The notes under the pieces were generated by a model. The model saw only the letters and a list, made by a program, of their open reading frames with translations. It had not been told where the DNA came from and did not search any database. A DNA stretch of 64,000 nucleotides from Sycon ciliatum (lineage: Eukaryota; Porifera; Calcarea; Leucosolenida; Sycettidae). Position numbers and translations under genes: made by a program. Location of the stretch: NCBI RefSeq assembly GCF_964019385.1, contig NC_088654.1, positions 18,056,174-18,120,173 on the forward strand, written 5' to 3'. This document shows positions 36,404-47,255 of the stretch, one piece after another; positions within the stretch are counted from its first letter, which is position 1; the number at the start of each line of letters is the position of its first letter.

Positions 36404-37126
36404 CTATGAGGTCAATACAGGCAAATAAAAACCAAATGTTTTTGGTAATCCATCCCGAAGCGATTCTAGGTTGTTATACTTCACATCGCGATCAAAATAC
36501 CGAGACAACGTACACTCACAGAAAAAGTTCAGATGAACACAATACTGTCAGGCGATATGAGGAAAATGATGCTTGTAACGCTTCCAGGTGATATAAGTAA
36601 AGCGGTTTTTCTAAAGCATACCAAGCAGAACAAAGATACTGGTTGCAATGGGGAAGGGCGCACAACGCACAAGCAAATGACTACTTTTACCTTAGAATAT
36701 GTTTTCATTATGACTGTCGGCAATGTGGGAGTTGATCGGTAGGTAGGACCCTTCAATATCTGGACAAGCTAACCACCTATTTATTTTCATTCCTGAGCAG
36801 TGAACGTTGCACTGGGCCGCATTGGACAATACCCCCCTGGGAAAGTGATTATCACTTTTCCAGTCATTCAACAACTCAACCTTCTCTGATGAGGTCTTAG
36901 GATCAAAACAGCTGTCAGAAGGAATAAATCTTCAGGTCGTTGAATGTCTCAGTACTCCCTGTCAGTTTTGTGTCATGTTGATTGTTATCGCACTAGGTGA
37001 CTGTATAATGATTTGGTTACTTTGGGGGACAGTTAGTCATAACTCGTAACGTGTTGTCCTTATTGTTGTATCCATGATGACCAGAACAATGTTATTCTTT
37101 TCATTTTTGACACCACTTATACTTAC

Positions 37127-37198
37127 AGTCTGTCGAGATTGTGGAGCTTGTCAAACAAACCCACTTGAAGAGAACTCAGAATGTTGCGGCCCAGATGC
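37127..37198 (-). CDS. LRR exon (probably gene A)
   Basis: A 72-bp phase 2-2 exon: HLGRNILSSLQVG then LFDKLHNLDRL. Acceptor gacctcacag, donor ACT|GTAAGT. Exon and flanks are nearly repeated at 41166-41237, so one arose by segmental duplication of the other. Both keep intact splice sites. Confidence 0.87.
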
Positions 37199-37424
37199 CT
37201 GTGAGGTCAAGAAAACAAATTAAAATAATTATTGTTCTTTTTGGTATTCCATTCTTAAGCGATTCTAGGTCGTTACACTTCTAATCGCTAACAGAAAAAC
37301 GAGGCAATGTACACTCACAGAACAAATTCTAAATGCAGATAAACACAACGCGGTGCGGCGATATGCGGAAAGTGATGATTCTAATGTTTCCAGGCGACAT
37401 AAATAATGTTATTTTGGTTGGCAC

Positions 37425-37790
37425 TAGGGCTGAAACGATATGCAAAAACTGCTTAACGATAACACTTATAGCTTAGCAATCGATATAACGATATAGCAAT
37501 ATTCGCGCTCGCTGGGTCAGTGTACGCACTAACTCAACAGTAACTGTCTACCACCAGTGTATAATGTGGTAGTGGACAAGTGCCATGCCAGTGCACAGCG
37601 CGGGTTGGACCCCGTACACACAGTAACACAGTGCACGCAGCACTCACAGCGCTGTTACTCGCGTTCTGGCACCTCACACACGTGCATCTACATAGTTCAG
37701 TAGTATTGTTATATCGTTAGTGACAGATAAGGATAATCGATAATTTCCTTAGCGATTAGCAAACGGTTAATCGATCATATCGTTTCGGGC
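37425..37790. mobile_element. hAT-like MITE
   Basis: Ends agggctgaaacgatatgc and, inverted, gcccgaaacgatatgatcg. The 'GGGCTGAAACGAT' end is characteristic of hAT-derived MITEs. It is absent from the otherwise parallel segment at 41495-41520, so it inserted after the segmental duplication. Confidence 0.75.
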
Positions 37791-37929
37791 GCACAACGTT
37801 CAGGCAAACTACTGCAACCTGCCGTACGTGATTTATCATTACCAGCGTCGGCATGTGAGAGCTGATACTGAAGTAGGTAGGTAGGACCCTTCAATATTCT
37901 GGACACTCGCACCCGCCATTTGATTTCAT

Positions 37930-38610
37930 TCCTGATCAATGAACGTTGCGTTGGGCCGCCTTGGACAGAATATCCCCCCCCCCCTCCCAGAATCTATGGG
38001 GCATTTTGACCGAACGGATACCAACTGCTGACAAACGCAACACACTGACACCCACACAACTCACAAAGATCAAGTCTCATTAAGCATTATACGACAACGC
38101 CAAGGTTCGCAGGCGTTGGCCTTACTGAACTTCAACCTAGCATTGAACATCATTGATGGGGCACGCAGATGTCAGCGGTCGAGCACTTGAGGACTTCTGC
38201 GAATGCTATCAGCTGCATGGATATGTCACCAACACCACATTCCAGCATTTTGCCAGATACAAGACAACCTGCCCTGGCTGCAGAAGGGGCATGGGTACTG
38301 GAAGGACTCTGACATTGTATAATCAGATAGATTGCATTTTGGTTTTGTTTCAGTTCGTTGCCTCAACCGTACAAAGTACAAATATCAAGAGGGACGAACG
38401 AAAAGAGGAAACTATACAGAGAAGAGAGGAAGATGTAACTGAAAGGAAAGAAAAACGGAGAGAAACGGAGAAGGAATGTGGACTGGGCGGATTCATGTTT
38501 TTGCTTCGAGTCCCTCAAAAAAGGCTACTGAAGATCTGCAGAAGCTATGGTGGTGCACTGACTTCATCGGATCATCGACTGGTCATGGCAAATTTGGACA
38601 TGTCATAATA
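37930..38610 (+). pseudogene. LINE endonuclease fragment, copy 1
   Basis: Plus-strand remnant: LEDFCECYQLHGYVTNTTFQ, YNQIDCI, then after an unrelated ~160-base stretch (about 38340-38500) LLKICRSYGGALTSSDHRLV. NT-x-F, NQID and SDHRL are the C-terminal signatures of APE-type LINE endonucleases. The matching copy at 41.7-42.2 kb lacks the ~160 bases, so they are an insertion here. Confidence 0.72.
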
Positions 38611-39011
38611 ATTATTATTATTATTATTATTATTATGCACTTACGCGTCAATGTCAGCGGTGGTAAACCGCCCACAAATTCGCACGTGCTGAATGGACTT
38701 GGGAATTGGGAAATGAAAAAATAAAAATAAAAAGAGCAACGACAACAGAAATAGAAATACAATACAAGACGTACCTGCTAAGGGGCACATGACAGCATGG
38801 CTCAGATTGAACAGAGGACGCAGACACAGGATAAAGGGCATTGTCGACTCCGTTTTGCGAATAATCCAGTAAAATGGTGGCAGGTGGATGCAGATCCACG
38901 CACTACGTTAAGAGAGGAATTTTGTTGGTATTTAAAAAAGATGTTAATTATTATTACTGCAGCAGTTATGAAAAGCAGTACTGTGATATTTCGGAGCAAT
39001 ATTATTTGGTT

Positions 39012-39428
39012 TTAGTCGTAGACGCCACTATTGGACTTGCAGACGTCCTTGCAAAGGTCCTTCCACTCCCCTCTGCCCTGTGCAATCTCCCGGAGGGAGA
39101 GGAGATCAGACAACGTCTTGAGTCCCCTCCGCCCCACTCTCTGCAGGTCACGGGATAGCACGATAGGCAGAGTCGTTCTTGGCCGTCCCCTCCACACTGT
39201 TTCCTTCACCTGGTAATAGTTAATCATAGCCGCCACAGCAGGACATCCGTCAGGCATGCGCAGTATATGGCCAAAGAGTCTCCATCTGGCTAGGCGAACA
39301 AAGTTAGATATCGGTTGTGCTTTGCACCTCTTGTAGAGAGCAGCATTGCTTATTGTTTGTGGCCACCTAATACCGATGAGACTACGCAACTGCCTGCGGT
39401 GAAACGAATCCAGTTGGGCCTCGGCCAC
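39012..39428 (-). pseudogene. LINE C-terminal fragment, same family as 28.9 kb
   Basis: A 138-codon minus-strand frame: LDSFHRRQLRSLIGIRWP, LYKRCKAQPISNFVRLARW, FGHILRMPDG, RGRPRTTLPIVLSRDLQRVG. It aligns with the C-terminus of the LINE at 28.9-30.7 kb and preserves the frame that is broken there. An (AAT)n tract lies just upstream at 39438. Confidence 0.8.
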
Positions 39429-39564
39429 TGAGTGTCATAATAATAATAATAATAATAATATGTGTAGGTTACAGTGAGGGCTGCGTCCCACCCGCCTGTG
39501 TGGATTTACAGGAAGTGTGAGTTACGAAGTCTGAGGAAAATATTGAACGGCCTCTGCTGGGATG

Positions 39565-39650
39565 ACGACTACACCATAGCTCAGTGGTTAGAGCATCGCT
39601 GGCTACAAGCGAGGGTCCCTGGTTCGAGTCCTGGTGGTGACAGTCAATTT
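39565..39650 (+). mobile_element. tRNA-like SINE head (family S3)
   Basis: tRNA-like: D-stem gctc/gagc, anticodon stem tcgct/agcga, T loop ttcgagt. The acceptor stem pairs poorly and the base before the anticodon is not T, so a functional tRNA is unlikely. Near-identical to the 28.7-kb copy over ~70 bases. Confidence 0.6.
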
Positions 39651-39749
39651 TTTCTTCAGATTTTTCCCGTTTGTCTCTTTCCCTCAAACCAGTTAAAATA
39701 TTAATAATAATAATAATTTGAAACTCGGGTATTGAGCCAATAATAAAAG

Positions 39750-40079
39750 TAGAAAGGAAAAGGACATTTGGAAACGAGTTAAGAGTAACTCTCAACCACT
39801 GTAACTAGATACTATATACAGTCAGAAAGTGCAACAACTAGGCACAAAACTGGCAGAGTACTGAGACATTCGACGTCCTGACACCTAGCTTCAACACATC
39901 TCCATAGGCGGTCGGTTAGCGCTACGGAGATGTGTTGAAGCTAAGTGTCAGGACGTCGAATGTCTCAGTACTCTGTCAGTTTTGTGCCTAGTTCTTGCAC
40001 TTTCTGACTGTATATAGTATCTAGTTACAGTGGTGGAGAGTTACTCTTAACTCGTTTCCTAATGTCCTTTTCCTTTCTA
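39750..40079. mobile_element. Foldback MITE, arms ~155 bp
   Basis: A near-perfect palindrome: agaaaggaaaaggacatttgg ... ttcaacacatctcca is mirrored by tggagatgtgttgaag ... aatgtccttttcctttct. The centre is ~20 bases. Related arms occur at 34.7-35.0, 36.9-37.05, 40.95-41.1 and 60.9-61.15 kb. Confidence 0.85.
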
Positions 40080-41165
40080 ATAATAATAATAATAATAATA
40101 CCGCACGCGTAATAATATAATTATGTGGGTATAATTATACGTTCCGCTTCTGTCCTATCTCCTATGATCAAATTCCGTTATCAAGATAATTATTTTAAAA
40201 CACGGTGCACTAATGACCTGTGACGCCAGATCATGGATTGTCGGCCAGATTTCTCCATGTAGGCTTGGGACATGTCATGGGCCTCCGAAATCCTGTGTGG
40301 GCGACAAACTAATAAGCTACTGGAATCAGTGACCCCAGCCCACCCTTTTCCTTTTTGCTATGGGCAGCAATGGAAATATCCCGTTAAAATAATTAACGGA
40401 GTTATTTGAGTACTAGATTGGCAAGGGGACTAATATTGTCCTCACTGGCACTGGATAGATCACATCGAGTGGCAAGATCGGCAACCGCAACAACATCAAC
40501 GAGATCGATACAGTAACCATCCCCACACACAGTCAGAGAAGGAGGCGTCGATTCCACTGCACTTTGATGTTGTTGTTGTAGTTGTTGTTTGTTTAGAGAG
40601 TAATTTAGAGTCGAAGAACAAACAGGCAAATCTGCCTAATTACACGATATCGACCCATGTGACACCAGTATAGAGAACTCACAAGCAAAACTCCATGACA
40701 GCATGTAGTTACTCCCAGCAAGCTTGTAGTGTTCCATAAAACAGATGATTGGCAGTCGCCAGTGGAGAAGTGTTTGTTGACGGGTAAGGTTGTGTAAATT
40801 GACGGCCATTGCTGGAATGGATTCCAAAACAAGCTGCTGTGATTTTCTAACTCTTACTAGATCAATTAAACTCGGATGTCGACCCAATGTAATCAGATCC
40901 AAAAGTAAGGACAAAAATGCGTTAGAGCTTGTCCATGTAGATGTGTTGGAGCTGCATGTACGTATCAGGTGGTTGAATGTCCCAGTACTAGTACTCCCTG
41001 TCAGTTTTGTGTCATGTTGAATGTTGTCGTACTAGCTGACTGTATAATGATTTGGTTACTTTGAGGGACAGTTAGTCATAACTCGTAACATGTTGACCTT
41101 ATTTTTTTATCCATGATTACCAGAACAATGTTATTCTTTTCATTTTTGATACCACTTATACTTAC

Positions 41166-41237
41166 AGGGTTTCGAGATTGTGGAGCTTGTCAAACAAACC
41201 CACTTGAAGAGAACTCAGAATGTTGCGGCCCAGATGC
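41166..41237 (-). CDS. LRR exon (probably gene A), duplicate of 37127-37198
   Basis: A 72-bp phase 2-2 exon differing from the 37-kb copy only near its 3' end: HLGRNILSSLQVG then LFDKLHNLETL. Donor CCT|GTAAGT. A truncated second copy of its 5' part, with its acceptor, lies immediately upstream at 41262-41294. Confidence 0.85.
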
Positions 41238-41261
41238 CTGTGAGGTCAAGAAAAAACATTT

Positions 41262-41294
41262 TGAAGAGAACTCAGAATGTGGTGGCCCAGATGC
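41262..41294 (-). pseudogene. Truncated duplicate of LRR exon 5' end
   Basis: A tandem duplication of ~57 bp repeats the acceptor (gacctcacag) and the first ~33 bases of the LRR exon, reading HLGHHILSSLQ. It then runs into duplicated intron sequence without a donor. The duplicated acceptor could compete with the true one at 41237. Confidence 0.75.
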
Positions 41295-41639
41295 CTGTGA
41301 GGTCAAGAAAAAACATTCAATTGCTTTTTTGGTGTTCCATTCTGAAGCGATTCTAGGTCGTTACACTTCTAATCGCTAACAGAGAAACGAGGCAATGTAC
41401 ACTCACAGAAAAACTTCCAAATACAGATAAACACAACGCTGTGCGGCGATCTGCGGAAAGTGATGATTCTAATGTTTCCAGGCGACATAAATCATGTTAT
41501 TTTGGTTGCTATAATAATGGGCGCACAACGTTCAGGCAAACTACAACAACCCGCCGTACGTGATTTATCATTACCAGCGTCGGCATGTGAGAGCTGATAC
41601 TGAAGTAGGTAGGTAGGACCCTTCAATATTCTGGACACT

Positions 41640-42620
41640 CGCACCCGCCATTTGATTTCATTCCTGATCAATGAACGTTGCGTTGGGCCGCCTTGGACAG
41701 AACATCCCCCCCCTCCCAAAATCTATGGGGCATTTTGAACGAACAAACACCAACTGCTGACAAACGCAACACACTGACACCCACGCAACTCACAAAGATC
41801 AAGTCTCATTTTAAAGCATCATACGACAACGCCAAGGTTGGCAGGCGTGGACCTGGTGAACCTAGTATTGGAGCTCATTGGTGGGGCACACAGATGTCAG
41901 CGGTCGAGCACTTGAGGACTTCTGCGGATGCTATCCGCTACATGTATATGTCACCAACACCACATTCCAGCCTCCTGCTAGATACAAGACAACCTGCACT
42001 GACTGCAGAAGGGGCAGGGGTACTTGAAGGACTCTTACATTGTATTATCAGATAGACTGCGTTTTGCTTCGAGTCCCTAAAAAGGCTACTGAAGATCTGC
42101 AGAAGCTATGGTGGTGCACTGACTTCATCGGATCATCGACTGGTCATGGCAAATTTGGACATGTCATGGGCCTCCGGAATCCTCTCTGCAAATCACAAGC
42201 AGAAAACTGTAGCAACTAGAACACTGCAGACTGCCAAGATGGGATCAGATGTGAGTGCCAAGACCAAAATTTTAATACTCTAACACTGTTACACACAAGC
42301 TGCAAAACAAGCCTTCTGAGCCAGACGCGCTGACTACCTGGACCAAGGTTATAGAGATCGTCAAAGAAGCAGCCCCAGACACTTTTGGTTACGGCAAAAT
42401 AACACGACTGAAAGGCGGTATCAATCCAGACATTGAAGCATTGTCACTGCAGCAGAAGATCGTACGCCTTAGACTTAATGCCGAGCTGAAGACCGAGACG
42501 AGGGAAGCGATCAAGCGGAAGCGTAACGCCGTGCAGCATGAAACACGAAATTCCTCGCTATGGAGTGGTGTTGTGAATGTGTGCCAAGGGCGCAGCGTGG
42601 AGAGGCGGACTGTTAAAAAA
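41640..42620 (+). pseudogene. LINE endonuclease and linker fragment, copy 2
   Basis: Parallel copy of 37930-38610, extending further to a linker region (LSLQQKIVRLRLNAELK, REAIKRKRNAVQHE) that normally precedes the RT. Frames are broken. Copies 1 and 2 also share upstream LRR exon sequence, so they were duplicated as one block. Confidence 0.7.
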
Positions 42621-42849
42621 TTATATTAATAACAATAATGAGGGTAAGCAGCAGTATTTGGTCATTGAAAGTTCCTGCGTTGACATCTCATATTTCAAGA
42701 GTCAGGATATGTAATTTTGATTATCTCTTTTTCCAGTCATTCAACAACTCAACCTTCTCTGAAGAGGTCTTAGGATCGAAACAGAAGTTAGAAGGAATAA
42801 ATCTTCAATGCTCCAGGGACCCTTATGCACCGTGTCCACACGAGCAGCA

Positions 42850-43315
42850 TCAGCCCTCTTCTGAAGGATAGAGTAGCCCTCCAACCTCCCAGTAACACCC
42901 GTGGCAATGACAATTGCAAAATGAATACGTTGTTCCGTTAACTCTGCGAACCTCTGGCGACAGCCGACCCTTGGTTTCCGCCGTGAAGCTATGGAACACC
43001 CTGCCACAGGAACTCACGTCCACTCGTCGTCCAACCCCGTTTAAAAGATTGTTGAAAGTGTTTTTTCTACGGTTAATATGGCCGAATAGTACCTCCCTCT
43101 GGCATAGGTCCTCATCTTCCTATTTCTCTCTGATTGTTAATTCGTTCGAACGTGACTTGTAATTACCGATACAAATACTTCCTATTGACCGTTTTCTCAT
43201 TTTCTCAAGTGCAGCTCTATCGAGCCACACTTTTATATTCTATCGCCATCATAATATTGGGCATCAATGCCCGTTTGGTTTGCGATGTAAAATAAAACTT
43301 CAAACAAAAAATCCT
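42850..43315 (+). pseudogene. LINE 3' end (CR1/L2-like)
   Basis: A 5'-truncated fragment with the conserved C-terminal segment: LVSAVKLWNTLPQELTS, then PTPFKRLLKVFFLRL. 'WN.LP.......FK..L' is the usual end of CR1/L2 ORF2. A ~130-base tail ends in an A-rich run near 43310. Confidence 0.72.
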
Positions 43316-43621
43316 CTTGTTGCTTTTGTGGGGAAGTGAGTGAGTGTATGTATGTGGTCGGCCACAGAGCGCAATGATGCTGGTGAATGTCAGCGCAGAA
43401 ACTTTCAACGGCCGAATGCTGGTGCTTATAATTGTCACCCATTTCAGCGCCACTCATTTCCGCTGATATACATTTCAGCGCCCTCATGCCAGCTCCACCT
43501 TTACCTGTGGAATCTCACCTCAGCGCAACCATTTTAAGCGCGATACCTACTACAGCACATCTGGTTCAGATTGGGATTCAGATTCGGGGCATACCGGTGC
43601 TTTTACTCTGGTTATACTTAC

Positions 43622-43693
43622 AGGCTTCTAAGGTTGTGGAGACTTTCAAACACTCCAACTTCAAGGGCACTCAGACTGTTGCGTCCCAGATGC
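43622..43693 (-). CDS. LRR exon (probably gene A)
   Basis: A 72-bp phase 2-2 exon: HLGRNSLSALEVG then VFESLHNLRSL. Acceptor gacctaatag, donor CCT|GTAAGT. A perfect LRR consensus with conserved Asn and Leu positions. Confidence 0.88.
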
Positions 43694-43839
43694 CTATTAG
43701 GTCAAGAGAGGCGCAGAAAAACCTATTTTTACTTTTTGAAAAATTCAACTTACCAGAGGAAAATTTATAAAAATGCACAGTGAAAAAGTCAAAAACAGAC
43801 TTCGAAGTAATCTACATAAAAACTCGAATGTTGAGCCAA

Positions 43840-44345
43840 TAGTAATATGGAAAGAGAAAAGGGACCTATACGTTCCTGGTTATGACTAACAGTCCACCAA
43901 GGTAACGAGATAATATACAGTCAGATAGTGCGACAACGAGGCACTATCCGCACTATCTGACTGTATAATTATTACCACGTTACCTTGGTAGGCACAGTGA
44001 GTTGGTCAAAGACCATGATTGAGATACGAGAGGTACCTGGTTCAAGTCCTGTCTGGGAGCGGTTTTTCCAGCCGTGCTGCTACCAACAGTCAACTGGGAA
44101 CTTGTGGCCAGGCACAAGGGGTACATGGATGCAGCTAATGGGGTCGTTCTCGGCACTTGTGCCAGTGGTTGTGAGACTTATCCACTCACCCCCACCGTTA
44201 GGCGCTGCATTTGCCGCTAGGGTTTACCGGGTGTTAGCGGCCGTCGTGAGTTCCCTTCGGGAACGGACACGATAATTTACTTTTACTTTTTACCTTGGTG
44301 GGCTGTTAGTCACAACTTGTAACTTATAGGTCCCTTTTTCTCTTT
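43840..44345. mobile_element. Foldback MITE split by SINE
   Basis: Left arm (ggaaagagaaaagggaccta, then gactaacagtccaccaaggt) and right arm (accttggtgggctgttagtc, then taggtccctttttctctttcc) are inverted. The right arm is interrupted by the SINE at 43990-44289. Confidence 0.78.
43990..44289 (+). mobile_element. tRNA-derived SINE (family S1) with target duplication
   Basis: 300 bases flanked by a perfect 10-bp direct repeat (ttaccttggt, 43980-43989 and 44290-44299). The head has Pol III box-like motifs (cagtgagttggtcaaag and ggttcaagtcc). The body ends gtgagttcccttcgggaacgg and a T-rich tail. It sits inside one arm of a foldback element, whose sequence resumes exactly after the duplication. 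Confidence 0.85.
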
Positions 44346-44612
44346 CCATAAAATCTGAAGTAGTGCGTTTATAGGTACTATCATGTGATCCTTGTAGTTG
44401 TGTTCTCCGAGAACTAGAGAGTTTTTAAGGTTTTATAGGTCCCTTTTTCTCTTTCCATAAAATCTGAAGTAGTGCGTTAATAGGTACTATCATATGATCC
44501 TTGTAGTTGTGTTCTCCGAGAACTAGAGAACGCACCCTTACTAATATTTAATAGGTATGACTTCAGTTCACATCCAATACAATAGTCAGTGTCTTAACAA
44601 TCTTCAACTTAC

Positions 44613-44684
44613 AATATGCTTAGCTGAATGAGATCGACGAACACACCATCTGGAAGAAAAGACAGCGAGTTGTTGTGAAGGTAC
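44613..44684 (-). CDS. LRR exon (probably gene A)
   Basis: A 72-bp phase 2-2 exon: YLHNNSLSFLPDG then VFVDLIQLSIL. Acceptor tttgctttccag, donor ATT|GTAAGT. More divergent from the 36-43 kb group, so not part of the recent duplication. Confidence 0.88.
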
Positions 44685-44734
44685 CTGGAAAGCAAAAGAA
44701 GGTGTACATCTCGTCTTAAGAATTCGAATTTCGG

Positions 44735-45970
44735 AAGCGCTATGATTATTACGAAAATGGTGGTTGCGACTTCGGCATTGGTTTTTTTTTTAGGAATGGG
44801 TTTTCTCCCACACTGGAGCTCGCGCTATTCCGCCGACTTGACTTGGCACTTGATTGACTCACGATTGCCATCCAGAGCACACGTAAAGTCCATCAAACCT
44901 CCGCCTCAGCAAACCTGCAAGAAAGCACCACTCCCTGCTCAATACACAGTATTTCGGGGAATTCACCCATCAGATGAACTTGAGTAGGCTGAGGAAGATG
45001 GTGCCTGAGAAGCACCACATTATATAGTGCTCTCCAGGCACAAACATCACAAGGGATACAAACTTAGAGAGACACTCCGTTTTCTGCGCGACAAACACCT
45101 CGTGAACACCAGATAGCAGCGTGAGTCAGTGTCGCTCTTGGCCGGTGAGAACAGACGTAGAGAACCCTCCGTCATTCACAGAGCTGTCATCTCCAAACCA
45201 ACTAGTCGCAAGCCCGCGCTGGGCACAACAGTACGAAATAGTTGTTGCGACTTAGGCGAAGATATTTTTAGAAATGGGTTTGCTCCCACACTGGAGCTCG
45301 CGCTATTCCGCCGACTTGACTTGGCACTTGACTACGATTGCCATCCAGAGCACACGAGAAGTCCATCGAACCTCCGACTCGGCAAACCTGCAATTAATCA
45401 CCACTGGCACTCCCTGCTCAATACGCAGTGTTTCGGGGAATCCACCCTTCATCAGTTGAGCTTGAGCAGGCTCGAGCTCCCAGTGTGGGTGCAAATCCAT
45501 TCCTAAAAAACCATCGCCGAAGTTGTGCTGTTGTGCCCAGCGGGCTTGCGAATAGTTGGTTTGGAGGTGACAGCGTTCTCACCGTCCAGGAGCGACACTG
45601 ACTCACGCTGCTATTTGGTGGTCATGAGTTGTTTGTCGCTCTGGAAACGGAGCATCTCTGTAAGTTTATGTCCCTGGTGATGTTTGTGCCTGGAGAGCAC
45701 TATATAAGTGGTGCTCTTCAGGCACAATTTTTCTCAGCCTACTCAATCTCAACGGATGAGGGGTGAATTCCCCGAAACACTGTGTGTTGCGCAGGGAGTG
45801 GTGCTGTCTTGCAGGTTTGCCGAGTCGAAGGTGAGACGAGCTCCTTGCGCGCTCTGGATGGCAGTCGTGAGTATGCAAGTCAAGTCGGTGGGATAGCGCG
45901 AGCTCCAGTGTAGGAGCAAACCGATTCCTAAAAAAATCATCACCGAAGTCGCAACCACTATTTTCGTGGA
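44735..45970. mobile_element. Large foldback element, ~1.24 kb
   Basis: The left ~500 bases (from cgaaaatggtggttgcgact) return in inverted orientation in the right ~480 bases. A central ~260 bases (45240-45500) is a third, direct copy of the terminal unit (acactggagctcgcgctatt). A single related arm lies at 18390-18640 on the opposite strand. Small ORFs within are by-products. No transposase is present. Confidence 0.75.
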
Positions 45971-46112
45971 TAATATTTCGAAACAAAAAGTCAGCACCGA
46001 CGCAAGTAAAGTAAAGCCAATTTAGTAACCAAACATTTTCGTTCCCTTCTAATCATGGGTAAGTACAGGGAATAATGGAAAAAATGTCAAACAACAGCAA
46101 CTTATACAGCTA
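45971..46112. other. 3' flank of PLE-1 copy 2
   Basis: acattttcgttcccttctaa and tacagggaataatgga correspond to the 3' tail of PLE-1 copy 1, so the element extends to about 46030 in degraded form. Confidence 0.6.
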
Positions 46113-47255
46113 TTAAAAGCAAAAGCATAGGTCGAGTACGTCGCTCGTTTTTGAGTGAAATTTTGACCACACACTCCTGCCACTATGCTGGCCCTCAGGA
46201 CATGATTTACAAGTTCTTCTGGTGACTCGTCCGGGGCTCGATTGTCCAGATGTTAGTTTCGGTGGTTTCCGTATAGGTCTCTTCTTCTTGTTGACTGTTG
46301 TTTGGGTTGGCTCCAGCCCTCCGCCCGACGAAAAGGAGGAGGCGTCGGCAAGCGTATCCACAGCGGATTTGGACAAGTCCACCTCAGACACAGACTGCAC
46401 TGGACACTTCGGTGGACGACCACGCCGAGGTCGAGAACCACGTGCAGCTACAGGGACAAGATTCAACGGTACATGTTGACGAATCCGTGCGCCCAGGTGC
46501 TGAAAGGTTCTACCTACGTACCGATTTTCACAATTTCGGCACTGAAAGAAATAGATTAAATTACTTTTGCTTAGGGTAGGTAGAACGTCCTTCTTCACGC
46601 TGAACGCACGGGTCGTCCCAAAGATGACATACAATTTGACACACGGATAAGAGGAACAAACAATATTCCGCACCTCCTTCTCGACGCGCGAAGAACCGGC
46701 ACCAACCCATGGCAAACGTAGTACCACAGGGCATCTCTCTGGTCCAAAATTAATCGTCTTTTCCAAGGTCGGTTTCTGGTTGATGAGTTTTATTAAAAGT
46801 GTCTTTGGATAGCCATTCTTTGTCATTATGGTTAAGAGTCGTTCTAGTTCCTCGTGCAGCAGATGAGGGGAACATATCCTATGTGTACGGTAGACAAGGG
46901 CCCTGACGAGGTGTGTTTTGGACTTAGTTGGAGTAAAACTTGACCATGGGATATACAAGCCTGTGAAAGTGGGCTTTCTATAAATGGTCGTGTCCATGTT
47001 GTGCGTATCCATGTTACGAGAAATACTAACATCCAGGAAAGAAAGGGTACCATTGTTTTCACCATCTGATGTGAATTTTAATGCTGGATGTAAGGAGTTA
47101 AGAGTTTCCATAAACCTATCACAGGTTTCCTTGTCGTCGTCGTGACAATACACATCGTCAACAAGACGACAGTACATTGATGGCCAAAGTGAAGGGTCAA
47201 TAGACGACTCGCAGAAGCCAACAAATATGTTCGCCAAGACTGGTCCCAAAGGCAC
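46113..47255 (-). pseudogene. PLE-1 copy 2: truncated RT and GIY-YIG
   Basis: A 380-codon frame on the minus strand, almost identical to copy 1 from the RT motif (PLGPVLANIFVGFCESS) through LVDDVY, the thumb and the GIY-YIG core. It is intact across the frameshift seen in copy 1. It breaks off after SPGRVTR, where copy 1 continues, so the second half of the nuclease is missing here. The 5' end is cut at 47255, where sequence switches to an inverted 3' end of the same family. Confidence 0.9.

Larger units (their letters stand above)
37018..38338. repeat. Segmental duplication, unit 1
   Basis: Parallel to 41043-42058. It carries an LRR exon, intron sequence, and LINE endonuclease debris. Unit 1 has the extra hAT-like MITE; unit 2 has the 57-bp exon duplication. 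Confidence 0.8.
41043..42058. repeat. Segmental duplication, unit 2
   Basis: Parallel to 37018-38338, sharing the LRR exon, the stretch gggcgcacaacgttcaggca, the poly-C run and the LINE debris in the same order. Confidence 0.8.

Noticed and set aside
39565..39650. Functional tRNA gene
   Set aside because: Poor acceptor stem pairing, no T before the anticodon, and a near-identical SINE-like copy at 28.7 kb.
39750..40079. CRISPR array or other regular spaced repeats
   Set aside because: The repeats are inverted arms of a hairpin element, not spaced direct repeats, and the genome is animal.
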